From the NCBI RefSeq assembly GCF_002838065.1, contig NZ_PIZU01000001.1, positions 124,001 to 188,000 on the forward strand: 64,000 nucleotides of DNA, given 5' to 3'. Position 1 is the stretch's first letter; each line of letters starts with the position of its first letter. Source of the DNA: Mycobacterium hubeiense (GTDB lineage: Bacteria > Actinomycetota > Actinomycetes > Mycobacteriales > Mycobacteriaceae). Below the pieces are notes generated by a model that searched no databases, was not told the DNA's origin, and saw nothing but the letters and a program-made list of their open reading frames with translations. Positions 18,156 through 26,857 of this stretch are shown here, one piece after another. A program made the position numbers and the translations under genes.

Positions 18156-18721
18156 TCTGACTGGTCGGCCTTGCGGCGGCCCACCGTATCGAAGTCGAAG
18201 CCGAACAACGAGAGCACCACCAGCAGAATGGCCCCGCCAACGACCGACGGGTCGGCCACGTTGAACACCGGCCACCAACCGATGGAGAGGAAATCCACCA
18301 CGTGGCCGCGGAGCGGGCCGGGCGACCGGAAGAACCGGTCGATCAGGTTGCCCATCGCGCCGCCCAGGATCATGCCCAGGCCGATCGCCCACCACGGTGA
18401 TACCAGGCGGCGACCCATCCAGATGATGCCGATCACCACACCGGTCGCGATCAAGGTGAGCACCCAGGTGTAGCCGGTGGCCATCGAGAATGCGGCCCCC
18501 GAATTGCGGACCAATGTCCAGGTCACGGTGTCACCGATGATCGAAACGGGCTGCCCAGGCGTCAGCAGCTTGACCGCGAGGACTTTGGTGACGATGTCGA
18601 CCACCAGAACCACCGCCGCGACTGTGAGCAGCAGGCGCAGCCGACGCCGCGGCTGGGGCTCGACATCCCCGCGGGCGTCGTCGGTCACCGGATCAGCCGG
18701 GCCCGTCGTTTCATCAGTCAC
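18152..18721 (-). CDS. lspA: Lipoprotein signal peptidase (signal peptidase II)
   Basis: A 189-residue, four-helix aspartyl membrane protease. Catalytic aspartates are Asp128 in GNLIDRF and Asp157 in [17 protein letters not shown] is a conserved family block. It cleaves prolipoproteins before the lipid-modified cysteine. GTG 18721 is chosen; an in-frame extension to 18784 would add 21 residues lacking family similarity. A cytoplasmic N-terminal tail of about 25 polar residues is typical of mycobacterial LspA. It is coupled to the downstream pseudouridine synthase. Confidence 0.93.
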   Translation of the reverse strand: MTDETTGPADPVTDDARGDVEPQPRRRLRLLLTVAAVVLVVDIVTKVLAVKLLTPGQPVSIIGDTVTWTLVRNSGAAFSMATGYTWVLTLIATGVVIGIIWMGRRLVSPWWAIGLGMILGGAMGNLIDRFFRSPGPLRGHVVDFLSIGWWPVFNVADPSVVGGAILLVVLSLFGFDFDTVGRRKADQSE

Positions 18722-18787
18722 CGCACCATCATCCCAAAGTCGAAGTGGGTGATGCTTTCGCCCGTGGCCGACGGCCTCGGGCACCGT

Positions 18788-20146
18788 CTAGGGCGTGCTC
18801 TGGTAGAGCGCTTCGACGTAGTCCGCCCAGTCCAGACTGTCGACCGGGTTGGCGCGGACGATTTCCGGGTCGTCGACGGCGAAGTTGCGCGCCGGGCCCG
18901 GTCCGGTGCTGCGGGTCTCGAACCGCACCGTCATGACGCCGTGGCCCGCTCCTTGGACCCAGCCGTGCCCGTACTCGGGATGGGTGACGTCGTCGCCGAT
19001 GCGCCAGGCCGGCGGCGTGGCGGCCACGTCGGTCAGCGTCGGGGGCAGCCGGGCATCCGACACCTCCTCTGCAACCAGATCGAGATCCGAGAACAACGGC
19101 TCCTGGCGAACCTCGGACAATCCCGAAAAACCCACGCCCACAAGGCGAATCGGCCCAATGTCGACCGGGTCGAGCAGCAGCCGGCGCGCGGTGCCGATCA
19201 AGGTGTCGGCGTCGGTGGTGGCATAGGGCAGCGTCGCCGAGCGCGTGAGGATACTCATATCGGACTTCCTCAGCTTGACGGTCACGGTGCGGGCGCCGCG
19301 GCCGTCCTTCTCCAGGCGTCGGTGCGCGTGCTCACCGATCGGCCCGGCGGCTTCGCGCAACTGCTCGAGGGTGGTCAGGTCTTCGGCGAAGGTGGATTCG
19401 GCGCTGATCTGCTTGGCCGGCGCGTTCTCGGCAACGGGTCGGTCATCGACGCCGCGGGCCAGGCGGTGCAGCGCGGGGCCGACAGTGCCGCCGAGGATGT
19501 TGGCGGCCTCCGCCTCGGTGAGGGCCGCGAACGCGCCGACGGTTTCGATGCCCAGGCGGTGCAGCTTCTCCTCCGCGACGGGCCCGATACCCCACAGCCG
19601 CCGCACCGGAAGTCCTTCCAGCAGCACACGCTCCTCGTCGCGGCGCACCACCCGGATCCCGTCGGGTTTGGCCAGACCGGAAGCGATCTTGGCGATCTGC
19701 TTCCCCGATCCGGCGCCGACGGACGCGGTCAGCCCGGTCTCGTGGCACACCTTGGCTTTGAGATCCCGGCAGAACTCGTCGACGCGTACGGCGGACGCCC
19801 CGGCGAGTTCGGCAGGTTCGCCGAACGCCTCGTCGAACGAGAGCTGTTCGAGCACGGGCACCAACGTGCGGACCGTTTCGAACACGCGACGGCTGGCCAC
19901 GCCGTACACGACGCCGCGCGGGGGCAGCACCACCGCGCTCGCCCCCACCAAGCGGCGGGCCTGGTGCATGGGCATCGCGGAGCGCGCGCCGTAGACCCGC
20001 GCCTCATAGCTGGCGCCGGCGACCACGCCGCGCCCGCCCAGACCGCCGACCAGCACTGGCCGTCCGCGCAGGGTGGGACGGGTCAGCTGCTCGACGGACG
20101 CGAAGAACGCGTCCATGTCGAGATGCAGCACCCACCTGGACGTCAC
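18788..20146 (-). CDS. dinB: Y-family DNA polymerase IV (DinB1/DinX-like)
   Basis: A 452-residue translesion polymerase. Catalytic acids are Asp10 in [12 protein letters not shown] and Asp105/Glu106 in LSFDEAF. The thumb HhH ([19 protein letters not shown]) and little finger follow. [10 protein letters not shown] near residue 365 resembles a beta-clamp-binding motif. A C-terminal extension ([23 protein letters not shown]) is typical of mycobacterial DinX. GTG 20146 is chosen as the family start; the open frame further upstream is the shadow of the opposite-strand methyltransferase gene. Confidence 0.93.
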   Translation of the reverse strand: MTSRWVLHLDMDAFFASVEQLTRPTLRGRPVLVGGLGGRGVVAGASYEARVYGARSAMPMHQARRLVGASAVVLPPRGVVYGVASRRVFETVRTLVPVLEQLSFDEAFGEPAELAGASAVRVDEFCRDLKAKVCHETGLTASVGAGSGKQIAKIASGLAKPDGIRVVRRDEERVLLEGLPVRRLWGIGPVAEEKLHRLGIETVGAFAALTEAEAANILGGTVGPALHRLARGVDDRPVAENAPAKQISAESTFAEDLTTLEQLREAAGPIGEHAHRRLEKDGRGARTVTVKLRKSDMSILTRSATLPYATTDADTLIGTARRLLLDPVDIGPIRLVGVGFSGLSEVRQEPLFSDLDLVAEEVSDARLPPTLTDVAATPPAWRIGDDVTHPEYGHGWVQGAGHGVMTVRFETRSTGPGPARNFAVDDPEIVRANPVDSLDWADYVEALYQSTP

Positions 20147-20185
20147 AAACCCCGATGCTATTGCCGTACCGTCACATGCGTGGGC

Positions 20186-20749
20186 ATGAATATGTTGCAC
20201 CGGGTGTGCTGCAGCTCGCCCTTGTGGGCGAAGGCCGTCGAGCGCGAGCTGCTGCCGTGGGCGTTGGCCGGTGTGGACCTGGGCACGAGCACGCTGGAAA
20301 TCGGCCCGGGTTACGGGGCCAACCTGCGCGTACTGGCGGACAAAACCCCGAGCCTGACGTGCGTGGAGATCGACGCCGCGATGGCCGAGCGGTTGCGCCG
20401 CAAGTACGGCGAGCGAGCACGCATCATCTCCGGCGACGGCACCGCGACCGGCCTGCCCGACGCCAACTTCAGCTCGGTGGTGTGCTTTACGATGCTGCAC
20501 CACGTGCCGACGGCGCCGCTGCAGGATCAGCTCTTCGCTGAGGCGTTTCGCGTGCTGCGACCCGGCGGTGTTTTCGCCGGCAGCGACGGCATTCACTCGC
20601 TGGGTTTTCGGCTCGTCCACATCGGCGACACCTACAACCCCGTCTTCCCCGACGAGCTGCCGGACCGGTTGCGCCGCGCCGGGTTCATCGACGTGTTCGT
20701 CGACACCAAGGGTGGCGAACAACGCTGGCGCGCGGTGAAAGCCGCGTGA
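20186..20749 (+). CDS. Class I SAM-dependent methyltransferase
   Basis: A 187-residue protein from ATG 20186 ([12 protein letters not shown] 20180 is possible). Motif I is [14 protein letters not shown], with motif post-[13 protein letters not shown], motif [15 protein letters not shown] and the motif III region [13 protein letters not shown]. It is a small cytoplasmic Methyltransf_11-type enzyme of unknown substrate. It diverges from dinB and converges with ileS, with only three bases between the two stop codons. No membrane segment is present. Confidence 0.85.
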   Translation: MNMLHRVCCSSPLWAKAVERELLPWALAGVDLGTSTLEIGPGYGANLRVLADKTPSLTCVEIDAAMAERLRRKYGERARIISGDGTATGLPDANFSSVVCFTMLHHVPTAPLQDQLFAEAFRVLRPGGVFAGSDGIHSLGFRLVHIGDTYNPVFPDELPDRLRRAGFIDVFVDTKGGEQRWRAVKAA

Positions 20750-20752
20750 GGG

Positions 20753-23700
20753 TTACACCTTCGCGATCGCGACCCGCACGCCGTCGCCGATCTCGGCGCC
20801 GTCGACGGGTTCGCCGAATTCGAAGCTCGTGGCCAGGATTTCGCCCGCGATCAGGTCCCGGTGCGTGCGCGCCCAGTCGGCATGTTGTGGTGGCACCGCC
20901 ATCACCACCGAAATGCGATCGGACACGTCGAGCCCAGTCGACTTGCGCAACTCCTGCAGTTCGCGGATACGGTCCTTGGCCCAGCCCTCGGCCTCCAATT
21001 CCGGCGTGACCGTGCCGTCGAGCACCACCAGCCCGGCGCCGTCGGGCAGCGCCGCGGTGTACTCCGGATCGGCGGCCACCAGCCGCGAGCTGTACTCCTC
21101 GGGCTGCAGTACCGCAGGCCCGGCGGTCAGCGTTCCGTCGGGGTTGACGACGCCCTGACCCGCCTTCACCGCCTTGATCGCGGCCTGCACGTCCTTGCCC
21201 AAGCGCGGACCCGCAACGCGCGCGTTGACGGTCAGCTCGAAGCGCCCATAGGTCGCGATATCTTCGGTCAGCTCCACCTTTTTGACGTTGAGCTCGTCGG
21301 CGATCAATTCGACGAATGGCTCGAGCTGGCGCGGGTTCTCCACCGCCACAGTGAGTTTCGGTAGCGGCAGCCGAACGCGCAATTTCTTGGCCTTGCGTAG
21401 CGACGAACCCGCCGAGCACACTTCGCGCACCTGGTCCATGGCCGCCACCAGATCGGGGTCGGCGGGCACCACACCCGCCTCGGGCCAGTCGGTCAGGTGT
21501 ACCGACCGTTCGCCCGTGACGCCGCGCCAGATCACCTCGGTGACGAGCGGCAGCAGCGGCGCGGCCAGCCGGCCGGTCACCTCGAGCACCGTGTGCAGGG
21601 TGTCGATGGCGTCGGGGTCTTCGTCCCAGAACCGTGACCGCGACCGCCGCACATACCAATTCGTCAGTGCCTCGATGAACCAGCGCAGCTGATCGCATGC
21701 CCCGGCGATGTCGCAGCGGTCCAGCGACTCGGTCAACGAGTCCCGCAGCTGCGCCAGCTTGGCCAGGATGTAGCGGTCCAGCACGTGCGTCGAATCGGTG
21801 CGCCAGGTGCCCTTTTTCGGTGCATACAGCGCCAGGAACGTGTAGGCGTTCCACAGCGGCAGCTGCACCTGTCGCACGCCGTCGCGGATGCCCTGCTCGG
21901 TGACGATCAGGTTGCCGCCCCGCAGAATCGGCGAGGACATCAAGAACCAGCGCATCGCATCCGACCCGTCACGGTCGAACACCTCGGTGACGTCGGGATG
22001 GTTGCGCAGCGACTTGCTCATCTTCTGGCCGTCGTTGCCCAGCACGATCCCGTGCGCCACACAGGTTTTGAACGCCGGCTTGTCGAATAGGGCGGTGGCC
22101 AGGATGTGCAGCGTGTAGAACCAGCCACGGGTCTGACCGATGTACTCGACGATGAAATCGCCGGGGAAATGGGTCTGGAACCAGTCGGCATTCTCGAACG
22201 GGTAATGCACCTGGGCGAACGGCATCGACCCCGAATCGAACCACACGTCGAGCACGTCGGGGATGCGCCGCATCGTCGAACGCCCGGTCGGGTCATCGGG
22301 ATTCGGCCGGGTCAGCTCATCGATGTAGGGCCGGTGCAGATTCGTCGGGCGGACACCGAAGTCACGTTCCAACTCGTCGAGGCTGCCGTAGACGTCGATG
22401 CGCGGATACGCCGGATCGTCGGAGCGCCACACCGGGATCGGGGTGCCCCAGTAGCGGTTTCGCGAGATCGACCAGTCCCGCGCACCGGCCAGCCATTTAC
22501 CGAACTGGCCGTCCTTGACGTGTTCGGGATACCAGGTGATCTGCTGATTGAGCTCGACCATCCGATCGCGGAAGTCGGTGACCCTGATGAACCACGACGA
22601 CACCGCCCGGTAGATCAATGGGTTTCGGCATCGCCAGCAGTGTGGGTAGGAGTGCTCGTAGGTCTCGTGGCGCAGCAGCACGGCGCCGTTGGCAGCGGCC
22701 GAGCCCGTGCCGTTCTTGAGGTCGCGGATGATCTGCGGGTTGGCGTCGAAGACGTGCTGGCCGGCATAGTCGGGCACGGTGTCGGCGAAACGGCCCTTGG
22801 CGTCCACGGGCGTGACGGCCACAATCCCCGCCGCCTCCGAGGTCGCCATGTCGTCCTCACCGTAGGCTGGCGACATGTGCACGATGCCGGTGCCGTCCTC
22901 GGTGCTGACGAATTCACCGGGCAACACCCGAAAAGCGTTGCGCACGTTGTCTTCATCCATGAAGTAGGGGAACGGCGGCAGGTACCGCATGCCCAGCAGC
23001 TGCTCACCTGTGTAGGTGGCCAGAACCTTCGGTTCCTCCCCCAGCTCACGCGCATACGCCGCCAACCGGGCCTGCGCCAACACATAACGCCGCCCGTCCA
23101 GCCCTTCGACATGGACATAGGCGATGTCCGGCCCCACCGCCACGGCCTGGTTCGACGGCAGCGTCCACGGCGTCGTGGTCCAGATCAGCAGGTACGAACC
23201 GGCCAGACCGCCTTCAACCACCTGGAACCCGACCGTGATGGCCGGGTCCTGACGGGATTGGTAGACGTCGTCGTCCATCCGCAATTCGTGGCTGGACAAC
23301 GGGGTTTCGTCGTTCCAGCAGTACGGCAGCACGCGGTTGCCCTCATAGGCCAGGCCCTTGTCCCACAGCTGCTTGAACGCCCAGATCACCGACTCCATGT
23401 AGCCGGGATCCAGTGTCTTGTAGTCGTTGTCGAAATCCACCCAACGTGCCTGACGGGTGACGTAGTCCTGCCACTCGTTGGTGTATTTGAGCACCGATGC
23501 CCGGCAGGCGTCGTTGAACTTCTCGATGCCCATCTCTTCGATCTGCGACTTGTCGGTGATGCCGAGCTGTCGCTGCACCTCGAGTTCGGCGGGCAATCCG
23601 TGGGTGTCCCAACCGAACCGGCGATCCACCTTGTAGCCGCGCATGGTGCGGTAGCGCGGCACGATGTCCTTGACGTAGCCGGTGAGCAGGTGCCCGTAGT

Positions 23701-23872
23701 GAGGAAGCCCGTTGGCGAACGGCGGGCCGTCATAGAACACGTATTCCGGCGCGCCCTCGCGGCGCGCGACGCTGGCGCGGAACGTGTCGTCATCCGCCCA
23801 GTAGTCCAGCACCTCGGCTTCGGTCGCAGGGAAGTTCGGTGCGCCACTGGCCGGCTTGGGGTATGCGGTCAC
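20753..23872 (-). CDS. ileS: Isoleucyl-tRNA synthetase
   Basis: A 1039-residue class Ia synthetase, close to the M. tuberculosis size. The HIGH-type motif is [15 protein letters not shown] (about 52-66) and the KMSKS motif is [11 protein letters not shown] (about 618-628). CP1 editing-domain blocks such as [16 protein letters not shown] and an anticodon-binding domain ([15 protein letters not shown]) are present. The length and C-terminal layout fit the eukaryote-like, mupirocin-insensitive class (inference). GTG 23872 is the start, with AGGAG at 23885-23889 upstream. A T-box leader precedes it. Confidence 0.97.
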   Translation of the reverse strand: MTAYPKPASGAPNFPATEAEVLDYWADDDTFRASVARREGAPEYVFYDGPPFANGLPHYGHLLTGYVKDIVPRYRTMRGYKVDRRFGWDTHGLPAELEVQRQLGITDKSQIEEMGIEKFNDACRASVLKYTNEWQDYVTRQARWVDFDNDYKTLDPGYMESVIWAFKQLWDKGLAYEGNRVLPYCWNDETPLSSHELRMDDDVYQSRQDPAITVGFQVVEGGLAGSYLLIWTTTPWTLPSNQAVAVGPDIAYVHVEGLDGRRYVLAQARLAAYARELGEEPKVLATYTGEQLLGMRYLPPFPYFMDEDNVRNAFRVLPGEFVSTEDGTGIVHMSPAYGEDDMATSEAAGIVAVTPVDAKGRFADTVPDYAGQHVFDANPQIIRDLKNGTGSAAANGAVLLRHETYEHSYPHCWRCRNPLIYRAVSSWFIRVTDFRDRMVELNQQITWYPEHVKDGQFGKWLAGARDWSISRNRYWGTPIPVWRSDDPAYPRIDVYGSLDELERDFGVRPTNLHRPYIDELTRPNPDDPTGRSTMRRIPDVLDVWFDSGSMPFAQVHYPFENADWFQTHFPGDFIVEYIGQTRGWFYTLHILATALFDKPAFKTCVAHGIVLGNDGQKMSKSLRNHPDVTEVFDRDGSDAMRWFLMSSPILRGGNLIVTEQGIRDGVRQVQLPLWNAYTFLALYAPKKGTWRTDSTHVLDRYILAKLAQLRDSLTESLDRCDIAGACDQLRWFIEALTNWYVRRSRSRFWDEDPDAIDTLHTVLEVTGRLAAPLLPLVTEVIWRGVTGERSVHLTDWPEAGVVPADPDLVAAMDQVREVCSAGSSLRKAKKLRVRLPLPKLTVAVENPRQLEPFVELIADELNVKKVELTEDIATYGRFELTVNARVAGPRLGKDVQAAIKAVKAGQGVVNPDGTLTAGPAVLQPEEYSSRLVAADPEYTAALPDGAGLVVLDGTVTPELEAEGWAKDRIRELQELRKSTGLDVSDRISVVMAVPPQHADWARTHRDLIAGEILATSFEFGEPVDGAEIGDGVRVAIAKV

Positions 23873-24010
23873 TTGCTGCGTGGTCTCCTGTGCCAGGTCC
23901 TAGGCACGGGGACGACGTCGCGCCGGTGCGCGAGAGCCGCGGTACCACCCCGCTTGCGCACACGGACGTGCGCGCCGCTCGATTTCGGGCTATGACGGGC
24001 CCGCCCGTTC
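23873..24010 (-). promoter_or_regulatory. T-box riboswitch leader of ileS
   Basis: On the minus strand 23952-23937 reads GGGTGGTACCGCGG within its context, matching the T-box consensus AGGGTGGNACCGCG. The N is T, as required to pair the A discriminator of tRNA-Ile. A preceding 8-bp hairpin (23957-23976, loop GTCC) fits stem II, and ATC at 23983-23981 is a candidate isoleucine specifier. A strong hairpin (23890-23907) abuts the Shine-Dalgarno sequence AGGAG (23889-23885), and CGGGG (23952-23948) can pair CCCCG (23911-23907). This arrangement fits translational control of ileS by uncharged tRNA, as known in actinobacteria. The 5' boundary is approximate. Confidence 0.88.
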
Positions 24011-24022
24011 GGTTCTACTGGG

Positions 24023-24673
24023 CTACTTGAGCTGTTCTTCCGAAGGCTCCCCGGTGATGGCCGGATCGGTGCCGTTGCCATCGATTCTAATGACCGGCGC
24101 AAATCCGGTCCGGCGGCGTCGACGTTCGGGCCGACGCTTGTCGGGTTGAGGGACGGCTTCGGACGTCAGCTCGATGAGCGCGAGCGGGAACTGCTCGGAG
24201 AACTCCTCGACCGTGTACGGGTTGAACCGCTCGGGGTCGTACCGCCAATCGAGCTGCAACACCCCGCCACCGCGATAGGCCAGCAACTCCAGGGCGTGCT
24301 CCGACGCCGGCAGGGCGCGGCCGTATGAGAAGCCGACCTCCGACACCCGCCGCACGGTCTGCGGCTCAACTGGCGCGTCCGTCAGCGTCTGCCGGGTCTC
24401 GGCCAGCATCTGCGTCGCGCTCGTCTTGTCGGGCGGGCTGCAGGCGAGCGGCACCGACCGGTCTTGTCCGGGCAGATCGACGACGACCACCCCGTCGCCG
24501 ATGGTGCGGGCGAACATCCGCCCGAGCGCGGCGAGGAGGATTGCCTCGACCGGAACCCGCAGATTCTCGGCGGCGCCGTCCAATTCGGCGGTCAGGATCG
24601 GCGTCAATGGCGCCGGAAGTCTGACCAAGTCAGCGTGTTCCGCGCGGTCTTTCGCACGGTCATGATCGGACAC
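24023..24673 (-). CDS. Protein resembling the C-lobe of a condensation/PapA-type acyltransferase domain
   Basis: About 216 residues from GTG 24673; the frame is open to 24736. LPAPLTPILTAELDGAAENL and VPVEAILLAALGRMFARTIG, then VVVVDLPGQDR, follow the pattern of the second half of condensation domains (ArelgvT-ndvLLAAla...vdv.GR). Later VGFSYGRALP and LDWRYDPERF with TVEEFSEQFPLALIEL also match C-lobe strands. The catalytic HHxxxDG motif, which belongs to the N-lobe, is absent. The tail is strongly basic (KRRPERRRRR) and then acidic. This family link is my inference. The gene ends just before the ileS T-box on the same strand and diverges from the HTH gene. Confidence 0.55.
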   Translation of the reverse strand: MSDHDRAKDRAEHADLVRLPAPLTPILTAELDGAAENLRVPVEAILLAALGRMFARTIGDGVVVVDLPGQDRSVPLACSPPDKTSATQMLAETRQTLTDAPVEPQTVRRVSEVGFSYGRALPASEHALELLAYRGGGVLQLDWRYDPERFNPYTVEEFSEQFPLALIELTSEAVPQPDKRRPERRRRRTGFAPVIRIDGNGTDPAITGEPSEEQLK

Positions 24674-24727
24674 CCGCAACACGGTGCTAGCAAAGTCGTG
24701 AGCCAATATGGGGCCAACCCTACGCGC

Positions 24728-24747
24728 GTGTCCCAAAAATGGGACAC
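24728..24747. promoter_or_regulatory. Perfect inverted repeat GTGTCCCA-N4-TGGGACAC, candidate operator 1
   Basis: Eight-base arms at 24728-24735 and 24740-24747 are exactly complementary, with spacer AAAA. It lies in the space between the divergent C-lobe and HTH genes, 58 bases upstream of the HTH start. Symmetric sites beside an HTH gene suggest autoregulation. Confidence 0.55.
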
Positions 24748-24761
24748 TCCTGCCAAAATCG

Positions 24762-24775
24762 TGACAGTCGTGTCA
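24762..24775. promoter_or_regulatory. Inverted repeat TGACA-N4-TGTCA, candidate operator 2
   Basis: Five-base arms at 24762-24766 and 24771-24775 with spacer GTCG, 14 bases after operator 1. The half-site TGTC is shared with operator 1. It would lie near the -35 position of the proposed leaderless HTH promoter. Confidence 0.45.
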
Positions 24776-24793
24776 ATTACGAGGGCGAAGGTC

Positions 24794-24799
24794 TATCGT
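24794..24799 (+). promoter_or_regulatory. Candidate -10 element (TATCGT) for the HTH gene
   Basis: TATCGT fits TANNNT and ends 6 bases before GTG 24806, consistent with a leaderless message. Operator 2 ends 18 bases upstream of it. Confidence 0.4.
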
Positions 24800-24805
24800 G
24801 TTGTC

Positions 24806-25174
24806 GTGCCCCGCACCGATGAGAACGGCCGGCAGCTCAAAGCGCTGCTCGACTACCTGCTCGACGGCGACGTCGAGGCAAAGGACATTTACGACGCTCT
24901 CGGCGTGTCCAGCAGTACGTATTACCGCAGGATCAAAGAGGACGACTATCCCGACGCCGAGGAACTGCGACGCGTGGCAGACCGGTTCAACCTCAGCTAT
25001 CCCGATCTCCAGGTCCGCTTCGGCCTGATGAGTCACCAAGAGGTGCGCAGCTATTTCGAGTCCACCGCCGTGTCGGTGGCGACCCGAGCGGTGCCCACCC
25101 AGGCGGCGCCGACAAAGCGCAGGCCGCCCAAGCTCTCGGAAATGAAGCCGCGCCAGGACGCTCCCCCGCTGTAA
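24806..25174 (+). CDS. Helix-turn-helix DNA-binding protein
   Basis: A 122-residue protein from GTG 24806 (VPRTDENGRQLKALLDYLLDG). A Cro/C1-type HTH is visible at about 22-42, AKDIYDALGVSSSTYYRRIKE, where the second helix is the likely recognition helix. A second helical segment is EELRRVADRFNLSYPDLQVRF. The C-terminal 45 residues are Pro/Lys-rich and probably disordered. It looks like a transcriptional repressor that binds the two inverted repeats just upstream (inference). The open frame upstream to 24464 has no matching similarity and runs antisense to the C-lobe gene. Confidence 0.75.
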   Translation: MPRTDENGRQLKALLDYLLDGDVEAKDIYDALGVSSSTYYRRIKEDDYPDAEELRRVADRFNLSYPDLQVRFGLMSHQEVRSYFESTAVSVATRAVPTQAAPTKRRPPKLSEMKPRQDAPPL

Positions 25175-25237
25175 CCGACCGTAGGCGCCCCCTAAACGGA
25201 GTATGGTTTTCCCGCCGTCGAACTGGGGAGGGACGCC

Positions 25238-26638
25238 ATGGTTGAGCCGTCGGCAGGGGGCAAACGCCACCGCGTCGTCATCATCGGATCGGGATTCGGC
25301 GGCCTGCGGGCGGCCAAACAACTCAAGCGGGCCGACGTGGACATCACGTTGATCTCCCGGACCACCAGCCACCTGTTCCAGCCGCTGCTTTATCAGGTGG
25401 CGACGGGCATCCTGTCCGAGGGCGAAATCGCACCCACCACCCGGCTGGTGCTGCGCAAGCAACGCAACGTGCAGGTGTTGCTCGGCGAGGTGGAAGAGAT
25501 TGACTTGCAAGCGAATACGGTCACGTCGCAGTTGATGACGATGCGCACCGTCACCCCGTTCGACAGCTTGATCGTGGCGGCCGGTGCCCAGCAGTCCTAC
25601 TTCGGTAACGACCACTTCGCCACGTACGCGCCGGGCATGAAGACCATCGACGACGCCCTCGAGCTGCGCGGGCGCATCCTGGGTGCGTTCGAGGCCGCCG
25701 AGGTCACCACCGATCACGACGAACGCGAACGCCGTCTGACCTTCGTGGTGATCGGCGCCGGCCCCACCGGCGTCGAGCTGGCCGGGCAGATCGCCGAGCT
25801 CGCCGAACGCACGCTCGCCGGGGCGTTTCGCACGATCGAGCCCGAAGAGTGCCGGGTGATCCTCATCGAAGGGGCGGGCGCGGTGCTGCCCCCCATGGGC
25901 GAGAAGCTCGGCCTCAAGGCGCAACGCCGGCTGGAGAAGATGGGCGTCGAGATCCAGCTCAACGCGATGGTGACCAACGTCGACTACATGGGCATCACCG
26001 TCAAAGACAAGGACGGCACCGAGCGGCGCATCGAGTGCGCCTGCAAGGTGTGGTCGGCCGGGGTCCAGGCCAGCCCCCTGGGCAAGATGATCGCCGAGCA
26101 GGCCGACGGCACCGAAACCGATCGCGCCGGGCGGGTCTTCGTCGAACCGGATCTGACCGTCAAGGGGCACCCGTACGTCTTCGTCATCGGGGATTTGATG
26201 TCGGTGCCCGGCGTCCCCGGGATGGCGCAGGGCGCCCTGCAGGGCGCCAACTATGCGACCAAGCTGATCAAACGCTCGCTCAAGGGCCACGACGACCCGG
26301 CCACCCGGGCGCCCTTCAAGTACTTCGACAAGGGCAGCATGGCGACGGTGTCGCGGTTCAGTGCCGTCGCGCAGGTCGGCAAGCTGGAATTCGGTGGCTT
26401 CATCGCATGGCTGGCATGGCTGGTGCTGCACCTGTATTACCTGGTCGGTTACAAGAACCGGCTGACGACGGTGCTCGCCTGGTTCATCACATTCCTGGGC
26501 CGCAGCCGCGGCCAGATGGCGATCACCAGCCAGATGATCTACGCCCGGCTGGCCATGCAGCAGCTGGAAAGCCACAAGGAGGCGTTGGCCGCCGTGGAGC
26601 AGGCGGAGAGACTGGAACGGGCGAGAGGGGCGTCATGA
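25238..26638 (+). CDS. ndh: Type II NADH dehydrogenase (NDH-2)
   Basis: A 466-residue flavoprotein. The FAD-binding motif VVIIGSGFGGLRAAKQL is at 13-29, the NADH-binding motif VVIGAGPTGVELAGQIAEL at about 170-188, and VFVIGDLMSVPGVPGMAQGA is the second FAD block. A C-terminal amphipathic/hydrophobic segment (WLAWLVLHLYYLVGYKNRL) anchors it peripherally to the membrane, where it passes electrons from NADH to menaquinone without pumping protons. ATG 25238 has a strong GGGGAGGG six bases upstream, and TATGGT (25202-25207) is a possible -10. It overlaps the dodecin gene by ATGA. Confidence 0.95.
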   Translation: MVEPSAGGKRHRVVIIGSGFGGLRAAKQLKRADVDITLISRTTSHLFQPLLYQVATGILSEGEIAPTTRLVLRKQRNVQVLLGEVEEIDLQANTVTSQLMTMRTVTPFDSLIVAAGAQQSYFGNDHFATYAPGMKTIDDALELRGRILGAFEAAEVTTDHDERERRLTFVVIGAGPTGVELAGQIAELAERTLAGAFRTIEPEECRVILIEGAGAVLPPMGEKLGLKAQRRLEKMGVEIQLNAMVTNVDYMGITVKDKDGTERRIECACKVWSAGVQASPLGKMIAEQADGTETDRAGRVFVEPDLTVKGHPYVFVIGDLMSVPGVPGMAQGALQGANYATKLIKRSLKGHDDPATRAPFKYFDKGSMATVSRFSAVAQVGKLEFGGFIAWLAWLVLHLYYLVGYKNRLTTVLAWFITFLGRSRGQMAITSQMIYARLAMQQLESHKEALAAVEQAERLERARGAS

Positions 26639-26850
26639 GCGATCACACCTACCGGGTCATCGAGATCGTCGGCAGCTCGCCCGACGGCGTCGACGCCGCA
26701 ATCCGCAATGCGATATCGAGGGCCTCGGAGACCCTCCGCGGGCTCGACTGGTTCGAGGTGACGTCGGTGCGGGGCCATCTGCAGGACGGCGCCATCGGAC
26801 ACTTCCAGGTCACGCTGAAGGTCGGCTTCCGGATGGAAGAAGCGCAGTAG
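26635..26850 (+). CDS. Dodecin, flavin-binding protein (Rv1498A-like)
   Basis: A 71-residue protein of standard dodecin length and pattern: YRVIEIVGSSPDGVDAAI, then ISRASETLRGLDWFEVTSVRG with the flavin-stacking tryptophan (Trp39), and IGHFQVTLKVGFRM. Dodecins form hollow dodecamers that store or buffer FMN/FAD. Its ATG overlaps the ndh stop, so it is co-translated with the FAD enzyme NDH-2. In M. tuberculosis the homologue lies next to lipL, as here. It converges with lipL, leaving 7 bases between stops. Confidence 0.92.
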   Translation: MSDHTYRVIEIVGSSPDGVDAAIRNAISRASETLRGLDWFEVTSVRGHLQDGAIGHFQVTLKVGFRMEEAQ

Positions 26851-26857
26851 CGCTTTG

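Noticed and set aside
18749..20185. The long N-terminal extension of the methyltransferase frame
   Set aside because: Antisense to dinB. The methyltransferase similarity begins only at about 20186.
22106..23995. A 629-codon plus-strand open frame over ileS and its leader
   Set aside because: Antisense to ileS and to the T-box; no recognisable domain.
24773..26575. A 600-codon minus-strand open frame over ndh
   Set aside because: Antisense to the clear NDH-2 flavoprotein; His/Asp/Gly-rich shadow composition.
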